Shown here piece after piece: positions 1-7,766 of a DNA stretch of 47,579 bases. A program made the translations under genes and the position numbers. The notes under the pieces are model-generated. The model saw nothing but the letters and a program-made list of their open reading frames with translations, searched no databases and had not been told where the DNA came from. The DNA comes from Pseudomonas frederiksbergensis (GTDB lineage Bacteria > Pseudomonadota > Gammaproteobacteria > Pseudomonadales > Pseudomonadaceae), in assembly GCF_017114915.1 (NCBI RefSeq), contig NZ_JAAUOE010000030.1:1-47579 (forward strand), written 5' to 3'. Every line of letters begins with the position of its first letter. Positions within the stretch are counted from its first letter, which is position 1.

Positions 1-483
1 GCCAAGGCGCTGGGCATGACCAGCACTCACTTCGTCGAACCGACGGGCCTCTCCCCGCGCAACGTGTCCACCGCCCGCGACCTGAGCAAACTGCTGATCG
101 CCGCGCACAAGTACCCGCTATTGACCGAACTGAGCACCACCAAGGAAAAAACCGTCAGATTCCGTAAACCCAACTACAGCCTGGGCTTTCGCAATACCGA
201 TCATTTGGTCAACAAACCTGACTGGGACATCAGGCTGACCAAGACCGGTTTCACCAACGCAGCGGGGCATTGTCTGGTATTGGTCACTCACATGGGCAAC
301 CGTCCGGTTGCACTGGTGATACTCGATGCCTTCGGCAAATATACGCACTTTGCCGATGCCAACCGGATCCGCAACTGGGTCGAAACCGGCAGGAGCGCCA
401 ACGTGCCGTCCGTCGCCCTGCAGTACAAGTCCGACAAGAACCTCAAGAATCGCCAGAGCGGCGTGATTGAAGCATCGAAATAA
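1..483 (+). CDS. pbpG: D-alanyl-D-alanine endopeptidase PbpG, C-terminal part
   Basis: This is the C-terminal part of a penicillin-binding protein of the S11 (DacA/PbpG) serine peptidase family; the 5' end lies outside the window and the reading frame is open from base 1. The visible part carries the KTG box (Lys-Thr-Gly at 241-249, in TKTGFTNAAGHC) and the preceding GLSPRN segment typical of PbpG. The SxxK and SxN motifs would be upstream. The family acts in the periplasm and cuts D-Ala-meso-DAP cross-links in peptidoglycan. There is no long C-terminal amphipathic tail as in PBP5/6, which favours PbpG (PBP7 type) over DacA. A strong terminator follows directly. The exact name is an inference from the C-terminal part alone. 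Confidence 0.85.
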   Translation, partial: AKALGMTSTHFVEPTGLSPRNVSTARDLSKLLIAAHKYPLLTELSTTKEKTVRFRKPNYSLGFRNTDHLVNKPDWDIRLTKTGFTNAAGHCLVLVTHMGNRPVALVILDAFGKYTHFADANRIRNWVETGRSANVPSVALQYKSDKNLKNRQSGVIEASK

Positions 484-486
484 GGT

Positions 487-546
487 CGCCCCCCTGCCAA
501 TGAAAAGCCCCGAATCATCGGGGCTTTTCATTGGCAGGGGGGGGCG
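487..546 (+). terminator. Long-stem terminator after pbpG
   Basis: A nearly perfect hairpin of about 24 bp stem with a four-base loop lies just after the pbpG stop codon. Its core is AAAAGCCCCGA-ATCA-TCGGGGCTTTT, extended outward by CCCTGCCAATG / CATTGGCAGGG. The A and T tracts inside the stem would let it stop transcription from both sides, that is, pbpG and the minus-strand small-protein genes. Confidence 0.8.
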
Positions 547-554
547 TCCGATGG

Positions 555-779
555 TCAATCATTGGGCAACGGCATCTGATCGTCATCCGGAATGCCATCC
601 CCGGCACTCGGATCCCGCCAGCCCTGTGGATGCTTCGTCGGCACCACGGTCGGCCTGGCCAAGGGGTCCCTTAACGGGCTGTCCGGGTCCATCACCGGAT
701 CCAGGTCAGACTCAGGTGTGGTTGGAACACTGTCTGGCGGGTCTGGACGTTTGTCGTCAAAGCTCGAATCGGTAGACAT
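555..779 (-). CDS. Small Pro/Asp-rich protein, unknown function
   Basis: A 74-residue protein (76 if the upstream ATG at 785 is used) with no recognised domain. It is very rich in Asp, Pro and Ser, has no hydrophobic segment and is predicted to be disordered and cytoplasmic. A GAGGT ribosome-binding site overlaps the stop codon of the neighbouring gene at 787-1005, so the two are probably translationally linked. Both ATGs lie at an acceptable distance from that site, so the start is uncertain. It shares the motif DPDSPLRDP with its neighbour (FDPDSPDLADP), which suggests an old tandem duplication. No function can be assigned. Confidence 0.6.
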   Translation of the reverse strand: MSTDSSFDDKRPDPPDSVPTTPESDLDPVMDPDSPLRDPLARPTVVPTKHPQGWRDPSAGDGIPDDDQMPLPND

Positions 780-786
780 ACACACC

Positions 787-1005
787 TCACTGAGACTTGG
801 GTTTCAGATTACCGAGCGGGTCGTAAGGCTTGGCCGGTTTCTTCTTGCCCTCCTCACCCGGCTTTATATCCCTGGGCGCCCTGGCAGGTCCGATGGGGTC
901 GACCTGAGGATCGGCCAAGTCCGGGGAATCGGGGTCGAACCCCAATTCATTATCGGACGAATGCTCGGACGAGTGCGGGCCGGTGGGAGTATTGGAATGT
1001 GCCAT
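787..1005 (-). CDS. Small Pro/Asp/Lys-rich protein, unknown function
   Basis: A 72-residue hydrophilic protein preceded by a strong AGGAGG site six bases before the ATG, which fixes the start. The N-terminal half is Ser/His/Asp/Pro-rich and contains FDPDSPDLADPQVDP; the C-terminal third is basic (GEEGKKKPAKPYDPLG). It lacks a signal peptide, membrane segment and cysteines. It is the first gene of a two-gene unit with the related protein at 555-779, with one base between the genes. I do not recognise the family; the good ribosome-binding site and tight spacing support a real gene. Confidence 0.65.
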   Translation of the reverse strand: MAHSNTPTGPHSSEHSSDNELGFDPDSPDLADPQVDPIGPARAPRDIKPGEEGKKKPAKPYDPLGNLKPKSQ

Positions 1006-1098
1006 GGCGCCTCCTGATCATGGGCCCCGAAAAATCCGGGCCCTCTACTTGAGACTCCAGCATAGCGTGGCGGTGCCATGCCGATGACGAGCGGAAAC

Positions 1099-1770
1099 CT
1101 ACTGCGCAGTCAGCGCCTTCTTCGCCCTGGCTGCCGCCTGCTCCTGACCTGACTGGGCAAGATCGCTCGCCGCTTTCAGCCAGCGCTGCTGATCGACGTT
1201 GGCCGGAATCTGGTTCGGCTTCTGGATCAGAACGGCCCAACCACCGGCATCCTTGAACGCCGATTCAAAGGCGCCGAACCCCATCAGCAACCGCCGGTCC
1301 ATTGCGGCGCGTAGCAGCACAGTCTGCTTCTGACGATTGTAACCGGCGAGTATGGCGTATCGAGGCTCTGCCCAGAACGCCGAGCCTTCGGTAAAGCGCA
1401 CCATCACCGGATAACCGGCCGCCACCTGGGTCAGCAGCGCCGACAAATGGCTGTCGAGGGGATAAACCACCATCCCGTACTCGCGGGCAAGGTTCTGCAT
1501 ATTCTGCTGCAACCGGTCTTCGGCGCCCGGCAACTGCAGAGGCTTGTCGAGCAACCCCGGGGTGATCACGATATCCTGCTGGGACAACAGACTGGCCAAC
1601 ACCTGAGGCCCGCTTTGATAGCTTTGCCCACGGTAGAACGTGCCGCTGAGTTCGACACGTTCCGGCAGACGCTTGATCTCAGGCGCCACGCTGCCCGCAC
1701 AGCCAGCCAGGCCGGCAACGCAACAGACGATCATTGCCAAAGATCGAATTCGAGAAAATACCTGCTCCAT
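1099..1770 (-). CDS. C39-peptidase-like lipoprotein lacking the catalytic residues
   Basis: A 223-residue lipoprotein: signal peptide ending in the lipobox LAGC (Cys24), then a domain resembling the C39-type papain-like peptidase family found in Pseudomonas outer-membrane lipoproteins. The landmarks are conserved: YQSGPQVLAS where the family has YQCGPAALA, a Leu/Pro-rich middle with AAGYPVMV, and RYAILAGYN where the family has HYAVVVGYD. The catalytic Cys is Ser53 and the catalytic His is Arg137, so peptidase activity is unlikely. The start at Met 1770 is chosen because it directly precedes the signal peptide and has a purine-rich AGAGAGTG upstream; a longer in-frame start at 1827 would bury the signal. 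It is probably anchored in the periplasm or outer membrane; its role is unknown. Confidence 0.75.
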   Translation of the reverse strand: MEQVFSRIRSLAMIVCCVAGLAGCAGSVAPEIKRLPERVELSGTFYRGQSYQSGPQVLASLLSQQDIVITPGLLDKPLQLPGAEDRLQQNMQNLAREYGMVVYPLDSHLSALLTQVAAGYPVMVRFTEGSAFWAEPRYAILAGYNRQKQTVLLRAAMDRRLLMGFGAFESAFKDAGGWAVLIQKPNQIPANVDQQRWLKAASDLAQSGQEQAAARAKKALTAQ

Positions 1771-1998
1771 CGTCACTCTCTTGTTCAGACGCCAGGCGAT
1801 TGCGCAGCCGGCTTGGCCGTCGATCATAGGATGCCGCGCGGTAGCGGTATAGCCTTAACCGGCAGTTGATTGCATTCGTTAGAGCGAACGGGTTGGGGAC
1901 AGGCGACCTTTGGTCAATAGCCTGAAATACAGCAGCGGCTAGACTGTCATTTACCAAGGAAGAGTGTGCGCCCGCTGCTGGGCAAAGAGGAGGCACTG

Positions 1999-2169
1999 AT
2001 GAGCCTGACAATGACCATTGTGATGTTGATTTGCGGTTGGCTGGCGGTGGCCGCCGCCATGCTGTGGGGCGTTTTGCGTATTACCCGCCGGCACCATCAC
2101 CACCCGGTTCAATCGGCGCCTGTGGCGAAAACCGATAAACCTGCTTCCCACCCCGCCACTGCGCACTGA
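1999..2169 (+). CDS. Small single-span membrane protein with His cluster
   Basis: A 56-residue protein with one hydrophobic segment (about residues 4-26) followed by RRHHHHP and a short Pro/Lys/Ala tail. The start is the ATG at 1999, which has GAGGAGG seven bases upstream; an upstream in-frame ATG at 1966 lacks such a site. The Arg-Arg after the span predicts a cytoplasmic C-terminus. The His run might bind metal, but that is speculation. It stands alone, with a bidirectional terminator just after it. No family is recognised. Confidence 0.65.
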   Translation: MSLTMTIVMLICGWLAVAAAMLWGVLRITRRHHHHPVQSAPVAKTDKPASHPATAH

Positions 2170-2192
2170 TTGGCGCTTCAGTCGTACACATA

Positions 2193-2238
2193 AAAAAACG
2201 GCCGCCTGGACTCTTTCGAGTTCAGGCGGCCGTTTCGT
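2193..2238. terminator. Bidirectional terminator between convergent genes
   Basis: An inverted repeat AAACGGCCGCCTG ... CAGGCGGCCGTTT with a short loop (CTTTCG) and A/T tracts on both sides lies between the small membrane protein (plus) and the terC-family gene (minus). It should work in both directions. Confidence 0.85.
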
Positions 2239-2248
2239 TTAACGACAG

Positions 2249-2998
2249 TTACGCTTCAGCGGCGATGCGCTTCTGCCTGGCCCGCCGCGACAGCATGTTC
2301 AAGCCTTCGATCGTCGCCGAGAACGCCATGGCCGCGTAGACGTAGCCTTTCGGTACGTGGGCGCCGAAACCTTCGGCGATCAGGGTCATGCCGATCATGA
2401 TCAGGAAGCCCAGCGCCAGCATCACCACGGTCGGGTTGTCGTTGATGAACTTGGCCAGCGGGTCAGCGGCCAGCAACATCACCAGGACCGACACCACCAC
2501 CGCGATAATCATGATCGGCAAATGCTCGGTCATGCCGACAGCGGTAATAATGCTGTCGATGGAGAACACCATGTCCAGCATCAGAATCTGACCGATCGCA
2601 GCGGCAAAGCCCAAGGTCACGGTCGAGGTGGCCGACGTCGGATCTTCCGGCGACGGGTCCATGCTGTGATGGATCTCGGTGGTCGCCTTCCACAACAGGA
2701 ACAGGCCGCCGGCGATCAGGATCATGTCTTTCCAGGAGAACGCGTGGCCGAGAATCTCGATCACCGGTTCAGTCAACTGGACGATGAATGCGATGGTGCT
2801 CAACAGCCCCAGGCGCAGGATCAATGCCATGCCAATACCAATGCGCCGCGCCTTCTGGCGATGCTGTTCGGGCAGCTTGTTGGTGAGGATCGAGATGAAG
2901 ATCAGGTTATCGATACCGAGCACGATCTCCATCACCACCAGGGTGGCCAGGGCGACCCAGGCGGTGGGGCTTGCAGCAAGTTCTAAAAGGTATTCCAT
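2249..2998 (-). CDS. TerC-family integral membrane protein
   Basis: A 249-residue polytopic protein with about seven hydrophobic segments. It has the acidic intramembrane motifs of the TerC family: EIVLGIDNLIF near residues 24-34 and LDMVFSIDSI near residues 140-150. TerC proteins have been linked to metal-ion (Mn2+) export across the inner membrane in other bacteria. This short version lacks the CBS/CorC domains found in some homologues (YegH, YoaE), so it is closest to the short YgdQ/TerC type. It starts at an ATG right at the first membrane segment. The neighbouring small lipoprotein gene lies upstream on the same strand, separated by about 28 bases, so they may be co-transcribed. Substrate is unknown. 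Confidence 0.85.
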   Translation of the reverse strand: MEYLLELAASPTAWVALATLVVMEIVLGIDNLIFISILTNKLPEQHRQKARRIGIGMALILRLGLLSTIAFIVQLTEPVIEILGHAFSWKDMILIAGGLFLLWKATTEIHHSMDPSPEDPTSATSTVTLGFAAAIGQILMLDMVFSIDSIITAVGMTEHLPIMIIAVVVSVLVMLLAADPLAKFINDNPTVVMLALGFLIMIGMTLIAEGFGAHVPKGYVYAAMAFSATIEGLNMLSRRARQKRIAAEA

Positions 2999-3026
2999 GG
3001 GTCAGTCCTGACTCGTTGTAGACGGT

Positions 3027-3269
3027 TTAGATTTCCTGGGACGAAGAGTCGGTTTTGCCCGTCTCTTTGGTCGTTTGTTCTTTCTTGCCGATCAGGCTGC
3101 CAGTGGCCTCGCTCAGTGCTTGCTCGGCGGCTTTGTGAGTATCGTCAATTGCCTGTTTGGCGGATTCGGCAGCCTTGCCCATCAGTTGCTGGGCACTTTT
3201 CTCGGCCTGCTCGCAACCGGCCAATACCAGTAACGATGTGATCAGCAGCGCAGTTGTTTTGAGCTTCAT
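3027..3269 (-). CDS. Small Ala/Lys-rich lipoprotein
   Basis: An 80-residue protein with an N-terminal signal ending in the lipobox LAGC (Cys about residue 19), followed by an Ala/Glu/Lys/Gln-rich, probably helical region (QLMGKAAESAKQAI, then HKAAEQAL) and a polar tail. A GAGGAAA sequence precedes the ATG at 3269; the longer reading back to 3344 would put extra residues before an obvious signal peptide. It would be anchored in the outer membrane and exposed to the periplasm. The helical repeat resembles small coiled-coil cell-envelope lipoproteins, but I cannot name a family. Confidence 0.7.
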   Translation of the reverse strand: MKLKTTALLITSLLVLAGCEQAEKSAQQLMGKAAESAKQAIDDTHKAAEQALSEATGSLIGKKEQTTKETGKTDSSSQEI

Positions 3270-3430
3270 GATGTTTTCCTCGTTAGAACAGACAGACTGG
3301 AAAAGGCGATCTGCGATAGCGAGGCATTCTAAGCAAGCAAACACTTCAGAAAAATTCGTATTTTCAGCGGTTATACTTCGTCTTTTACGAATCCAAACCC
3401 GATCGTCATGCGTAAGGGAGGCTTAAATCA

Positions 3431-4330
3431 ATGCTGAACTACCGACAGCTGCATTATTTCTGGGTGGTGGCCAAGACCGGCAGCATCGTGCGCGCCTGCG
3501 AGCAACTGAACCTGACGCCACAGACCATCAGCGGGCAGATTTCCCTGCTTGAGCAAACCTATGGCATCGAATTGTTTCGCCGGGTCGGCCGACAGCTGGA
3601 ACTCACCGAAGCCGGGCGTCAGACCCTGCCCTACGCCGAGCAGATGTTTCAACTCGGTGGTGAGCTGGAGTTGATGCTGCGGGCGCAGCCCAATGAACAA
3701 CAGATCCTGTTTCGGGTGGGCGTTGCCGATGTGGTGCCCAAATCCATCGTCTATCGCCTGATCGCGCCGACCATGGAGCTGAGCGAGCCGCTGCGCATCA
3801 CCTGTCGCGAAGACAAACTGGAACGCTTGCTCGCCGACCTGGCGATTCAACGCCTCGACCTGGTGATCTCCGACGGCCCGATGCCCTCGCATCTGGACAT
3901 CAAGGGCTACAGCCAGAAACTCGGCGAATGCGGCATCAGTTTCTTCGCCACCGCCGAACTGACGGCGCGATACGGCCAGGATTTTCCCCGCAGCCTGCAC
4001 GGCGCCCCGCTGTTGATTCCCGGCCCCGAAACCGTGGTGCGCAGTCGCTTGCAACGCTGGTTTGCCGAACAGCAGATCCAGCCGCGGATCGTCGGAGAGT
4101 TCGACGACAGCGCCTTGATGCAGGCTTTCGGCCAGTCCGGTAGCGGGATTTTCATCGGCCCGAGCGTGATTGCCGACGAAGTGAAACGCCAGTGCAGCGT
4201 GGAGTTGATCGGCCAGACCGACGCGGTGCGCGAGTCGTTCTATGCCATTTCGGTGGAACGCAAGGTCAAGCACCCCGGCATTGTCGCCATTACCGAAGGT
4301 GCCCGACGCGAGCTGTTCACCGAAATGTGA
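3431..4330 (+). CDS. nhaR: LysR-type transcriptional activator NhaR
   Basis: A 299-residue LysR-type regulator. The first 60 residues contain the helix-turn-helix (MLNYRQLHYFWVVAKTGSIV, then ACEQLNLTPQTISGQI), whose wording is characteristic of NhaR, the activator of the Na+/H+ antiporter gene nhaA in E. coli. The rest is the periplasmic-binding-protein-like effector domain. GGGAGG lies about 12 bases before the ATG. No nhaA is nearby, so its target is elsewhere or different. It is convergent with the MFS gene at 4335, with only a few bases between the stop codons. Confidence 0.88.
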   Translation: MLNYRQLHYFWVVAKTGSIVRACEQLNLTPQTISGQISLLEQTYGIELFRRVGRQLELTEAGRQTLPYAEQMFQLGGELELMLRAQPNEQQILFRVGVADVVPKSIVYRLIAPTMELSEPLRITCREDKLERLLADLAIQRLDLVISDGPMPSHLDIKGYSQKLGECGISFFATAELTARYGQDFPRSLHGAPLLIPGPETVVRSRLQRWFAEQQIQPRIVGEFDDSALMQAFGQSGSGIFIGPSVIADEVKRQCSVELIGQTDAVRESFYAISVERKVKHPGIVAITEGARRELFTEM

Positions 4331-4334
4331 AGCC

Positions 4335-5489
4335 TCAGGCGCAGATTTCCCGGGGCTTGAAGGTCATCAGCGCCATGGCCAACAGGATCGAGACGAGGAT
4401 CAAACCGGCGGCCGCAAAACCAAGGCCTTGCAGGCCAACGCTGTCGATCACCCGACCGCCGATCATGGCGCCCAGGCCGATCCCGAGATTGGCGCCGGCA
4501 ATGTTCAGCGACGCAGCAAAGGCCGGCGCCTCGGGCGCGGCTTTCATCAAGCGCACATGACTGACCAGAAATAGCGCGGCCTGAGTCACGCCCCAAATCC
4601 CCATCGCTGCCGCCAGCCCCAGCGGCGAATGAATGTTCGGCACCAACGCCACCATCCCGGCAATCATGAACGCGCAGAACGTCACAGAAGCGATCAGCGG
4701 ATGTCGATCCACCGCGCGACCGCCCAGCGAGTTGCCGATCAGCCCGACCGCGCCGAAGCCCATCAGGCACCAGCCGACCACCGTGCCGTTGAAACCGGCG
4801 AGCCGCTCCAGGATGTCCGCCAGGTAGGTGTAAGCGGTGAACATGCCGCTGAACACCAGAATCGACAACAACACATGGCCCTGCATCAGCGGGCTGCGCA
4901 GGATCTTGAACTGCGAACGCAAGCTCACCTGATGCTGGTGCAGGTTGGTTTTGGGCAGGTAGATAAACAGCAGCAGCGCCTTGGCAAACGCGATCGCCGC
5001 CAGAATGCCGAAGGCACTGCGCCAGCCAAACGCATCGCAAATCAGCGTGCCCACCGGAATGCCAAACACCGTGGCGCAGACGATGCCGAAACCGATCTTG
5101 GCGATGGCCCGCCCGGCGTAGTCCGGCCCGACGATGTCCACCGCGGTTTCACTGGCCAACGCCCAGAACACCGGCAACCCCAGCGCCGGAATCAACCGGG
5201 CAACGGCCATCACCCAGATGTTGGGCGCCAGCGCCGCCAGTGTGTTGGCCAGGCCGAACATGATCAGCACGCTGATGAACAGTTTGCGTCGTTCAAACCT
5301 GGCGAAGTACGCCGTCAGGAACGGCCCGAACGCAGCCACGGTGAACGCAAACAGAGTCACCAGCAAACCCGCTTGAGGGATGCTGACGTCCAGATCGCGG
5401 GCGATTGCCGGCAACAAGCCGACAATGATGAATTCCGTGGTCAGCACCGTGAAACCGGCGGCGGACAACAGAAGAATGGGCAACAGCAT
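4335..5489 (-). CDS. MFS drug/sugar efflux transporter (DHA1, AraJ-like)
   Basis: A 384-residue, twelve-segment major facilitator protein. The N-terminal wording (LLLSAAGFTVLTTEFIIVGL, then LPAIARDLDVSIPQAGLLVT) is that of the DHA1 family containing AraJ, YdhP and NepI/chloramphenicol exporters. The conserved RLIPALGLPVFWALA around residue 105-120 fits motif B of antiporters. The start at 5489 is chosen because it has CTGGAG just upstream and begins at the first membrane segment; an upstream in-frame start adds 16 residues. It probably exports small polar molecules in exchange for protons; the substrate cannot be read from the sequence. Confidence 0.85.
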   Translation of the reverse strand: MLLPILLLSAAGFTVLTTEFIIVGLLPAIARDLDVSIPQAGLLVTLFAFTVAAFGPFLTAYFARFERRKLFISVLIMFGLANTLAALAPNIWVMAVARLIPALGLPVFWALASETAVDIVGPDYAGRAIAKIGFGIVCATVFGIPVGTLICDAFGWRSAFGILAAIAFAKALLLFIYLPKTNLHQHQVSLRSQFKILRSPLMQGHVLLSILVFSGMFTAYTYLADILERLAGFNGTVVGWCLMGFGAVGLIGNSLGGRAVDRHPLIASVTFCAFMIAGMVALVPNIHSPLGLAAAMGIWGVTQAALFLVSHVRLMKAAPEAPAFAASLNIAGANLGIGLGAMIGGRVIDSVGLQGLGFAAAGLILVSILLAMALMTFKPREICA

Positions 5490-5823
5490 GCAGAACTCCA
5501 GGAAAACGACGACACCAGCGATAGCCCGAAGGCCCACTGGCAGAACATGAAAATGAGGATGGCGAAGCTTAACAGAGTGTTCCGGGACGAGGTTGCACGA
5601 ACCTGCAAATCACGTTGAACAATCGGTGGCAGATCGTCACAGGTCTGAAGGATCGCGGCTACGCTGTGATAAAGTTCGCGACCCTGCGGTACTTACACCT
5701 TGCTCATCGGCCATTGACTGGCATTGATGTGGCGACCTTCTTCGGTTCCCTCCATGTGGCCTGCCCGGCTTTTGCTGCATGAGCCAGAGAAACCTGCACC
5801 CTAATAAAATCAGAGATGCCGTC
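5490..5823. other. Divergent intergenic region, MFS exporter / sstT
   Basis: This 334-base stretch separates the divergent MFS and sstT genes and must hold both promoters. I see no convincing gene, repeat or terminator in it. Short frames inside it lack ribosome-binding sites and extend from shadows of the flanking genes. Confidence 0.4.
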
Positions 5824-7056
5824 ATGACCGCTTCATCCCCTTCTCTCTTGCAACGCCTGCAACGCAGCAGCCTGGTCACGCAAATCATCATTGGCCTGAT
5901 CGCCGGGATTGCCCTGGCCCTGTTATCGCCTGAACTGGCGAAGTCCACTTCCTTTATTGGCAAAGTCTTCGTGTCCGCACTCAAGGCCGTCGCGCCGATT
6001 CTGGTGTTCGTGCTGGTGATGGCTTCGATTGCCAACCACAAGCACGGCCAGGAAACCCACATCCGGCCGATTCTGTTTCTGTATTTGCTGGGCACCTTCG
6101 CAGCGGCCGTGGTGGCAGTGATCGCCAGTACGCTGTTTCCGTCGAGCCTGGTGTTGTCGACCCAGGACGTCGCGGTGACCGCCCCGGGCGGCATCAGTGA
6201 AGTGTTGCAAAGCCTGGCGCTGAGCGTGGTCGATAACCCGGTCAGCGCGCTGATGAACGCCAACTTCATCGGCATTCTGGCCTGGGCGATCGGCATGGGC
6301 GTTGCGATTCGCCATGCCGGCGAGACGACGCGCGAGGTGCTGGGCGATCTGTCCAATGGCGTGACCTTAATCGTGCGTCTGGTGATTCGCTTCGCGCCGC
6401 TGGGGATCTTCGGCCTGGTGGCTTCGACCCTCGCCACTTCCGGTTTTGGCGCCTTGCTCGGCTACATGCAGCTGCTGGCCGTGTTGCTGGGCTGCATGCT
6501 GTTCGTGGCGCTGGTGATGAACCCGGCCATCGTGTTCTGGAAGCTGCGTCGCAACCCGTATCCGCTGGTACTCACCTGCCTGCGCGAGAGCGGCATCACC
6601 GCTTTCTTCACCCGCAGCTCGGCGGCGAACATTCCGGTCAACCTGGAATTGAGCAAGCGCCTGGGCCTGCATGAAGACACTTACTCGGTGTCGATCCCGC
6701 TCGGCGCCACCATCAACATGGCCGGCGCGGCGATCACCATCACCGTGCTGACCCTGGCCGCCGTGCACACCCTGGGTATCGCCGTGGATATTCCGACGGC
6801 CATTCTGCTCAGTGTTGTCGCGGCAATCTGTGCCTGTGGCGCTTCGGGCGTGGCTGGCGGTTCGTTGTTGCTGATTCCGTTGGCGTGCAGCCTGTTCGGC
6901 ATCCCGAGCGAAATCGCCATGCAGGTGGTGGCAGTCGGTTTCATCATCGGTGTGTTGCAGGACTCGGCGGAAACCGCGCTGAACTCCTCCACCGACGTGC
7001 TGTTCACCGCGGCGGCGTGCCAGGGTGAAGAGCTGAAAGCTCAGCGTTTGGCGTAA
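5824..7056 (+). CDS. sstT: Serine/threonine:Na+ symporter SstT
   Basis: A 410-residue member of the dicarboxylate/amino acid:cation symporter (DAACS) family. Residues 20-60 match the SstT N-terminus (LVTQIIIGLIAGIAL, KVFVSALKAVAPILVFVLVM). The substrate and sodium-site segments are visible: the serine-rich FFTRSSAANIP hairpin, the SIPLGATINMAGAA motif in place of NMDG, and the ASGVAGGSLLLIP hairpin near residue 345. It imports L-serine and L-threonine with Na+ across the inner membrane. The start at 5824 gives the usual family length; an upstream ATG at 5779 would add 15 unrelated residues. It is a single gene closed by a strong terminator. Confidence 0.95.
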   Translation: MTASSPSLLQRLQRSSLVTQIIIGLIAGIALALLSPELAKSTSFIGKVFVSALKAVAPILVFVLVMASIANHKHGQETHIRPILFLYLLGTFAAAVVAVIASTLFPSSLVLSTQDVAVTAPGGISEVLQSLALSVVDNPVSALMNANFIGILAWAIGMGVAIRHAGETTREVLGDLSNGVTLIVRLVIRFAPLGIFGLVASTLATSGFGALLGYMQLLAVLLGCMLFVALVMNPAIVFWKLRRNPYPLVLTCLRESGITAFFTRSSAANIPVNLELSKRLGLHEDTYSVSIPLGATINMAGAAITITVLTLAAVHTLGIAVDIPTAILLSVVAAICACGASGVAGGSLLLIPLACSLFGIPSEIAMQVVAVGFIIGVLQDSAETALNSSTDVLFTAAACQGEELKAQRLA

Positions 7057-7075
7057 CAACACACCTGCAACAACG

Positions 7076-7114
7076 AAAAAGCCCGCCAAGGCTTACACCT
7101 TGGCGGGCTTTTTT
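7076..7114. terminator. Bidirectional terminator after sstT
   Basis: The stem AAAAAGCCCGCCAAGG pairs with CCTTGGCGGGCTTTTTT around a six-base loop. It lies between sstT and the convergent DUF1993 gene and has A and T runs on both outer edges. Confidence 0.9.
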
Positions 7115-7127
7115 GTACCTGGGCGGT

Positions 7128-7637
7128 TTAGAACGCGCCCATGTAATCGCGCTTGCCCACTTCCACACCGTTGTGACGCAGCAGCGCGTAAGCAGTGGTG
7201 ACGTGGAAGAAGAACTGCGGCAGCCCGTAGCTCAGCAGGTAAGCCTGGCCAGTGAAGCGCTTCTCTTTAGGGGTGCCAGGACGGGTCACGATTTCGATGC
7301 CTTCCTTGCCGTTGATCTGCTCGGGTTTGATCTCGCCGATGAAGGCCAGGACCTTGGCGATCAAGGCTTGCAGTTCGGCGAAGGTGGTTTCGGTGTCGTC
7401 GTATTTCGGCAGTTCGACTTCAGCCAGACGCGCCGAAACGCCTTTGGCGAAATCAACCGCGATCTGCACCTGACGCACCAGCGGGAACATGTCCGGGTAC
7501 AGACGGGCTTGCAGGAATGCATTCGGGTCGATGTTTTTCGCAGCGGCGTGGGCCTCGGCCTTGCTCAGGTTGTTGCTCAGGGCGTTGAGCATTTGCTGGA
7601 AAACCGGAACGGAAGCGGCGTACAGGGAAATAGTCAT
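7128..7637 (-). CDS. DUF1993 family protein
   Basis: A 169-residue soluble protein matching the DUF1993 family, recognisable by the N-terminal SLYAASVPVFQQMLNAL, the middle YPDMFPLVRQVQIA and the C-terminal LPQFFFHVTTAYALLRHNG. DUF1993 proteins are helical and related in fold to DinB-like four-helix bundles; their function is unknown. The His/Tyr-rich C-terminal motif could be a ligand site, but this is inference. It is a single gene, convergent with sstT and divergent from yceH. Confidence 0.88.
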   Translation of the reverse strand: MTISLYAASVPVFQQMLNALSNNLSKAEAHAAAKNIDPNAFLQARLYPDMFPLVRQVQIAVDFAKGVSARLAEVELPKYDDTETTFAELQALIAKVLAFIGEIKPEQINGKEGIEIVTRPGTPKEKRFTGQAYLLSYGLPQFFFHVTTAYALLRHNGVEVGKRDYMGAF

Positions 7638-7766
7638 GGCAGTCTCGTGTAGTGACAGGAGTAAAAAACGTGGGCTCGATTATAGCCATGCCGGCGCGCC
7701 CTGCGACTTGTCTTTTATCCAGCAAGGATTAGGCTAGTCGGCTTCGACTGCCTAGGGAAAAGCGCG

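Noticed and set aside
118..558. Long minus-strand open frame opposite pbpG
   Set aside because: Shadow of the pbpG reading frame; no ribosome-binding site or recognisable domain, and it runs across the terminator.
3428..4273. 281-codon open frame opposite nhaR
   Set aside because: Shadow of a clear LysR gene; composition (Gln, Gly, His-rich) is typical of antisense frames in GC-rich genes.
4629..5618. 329-codon open frame opposite the MFS exporter
   Set aside because: Gln/Arg/His-rich translation without domain features; the minus-strand MFS protein is clearly the real one.
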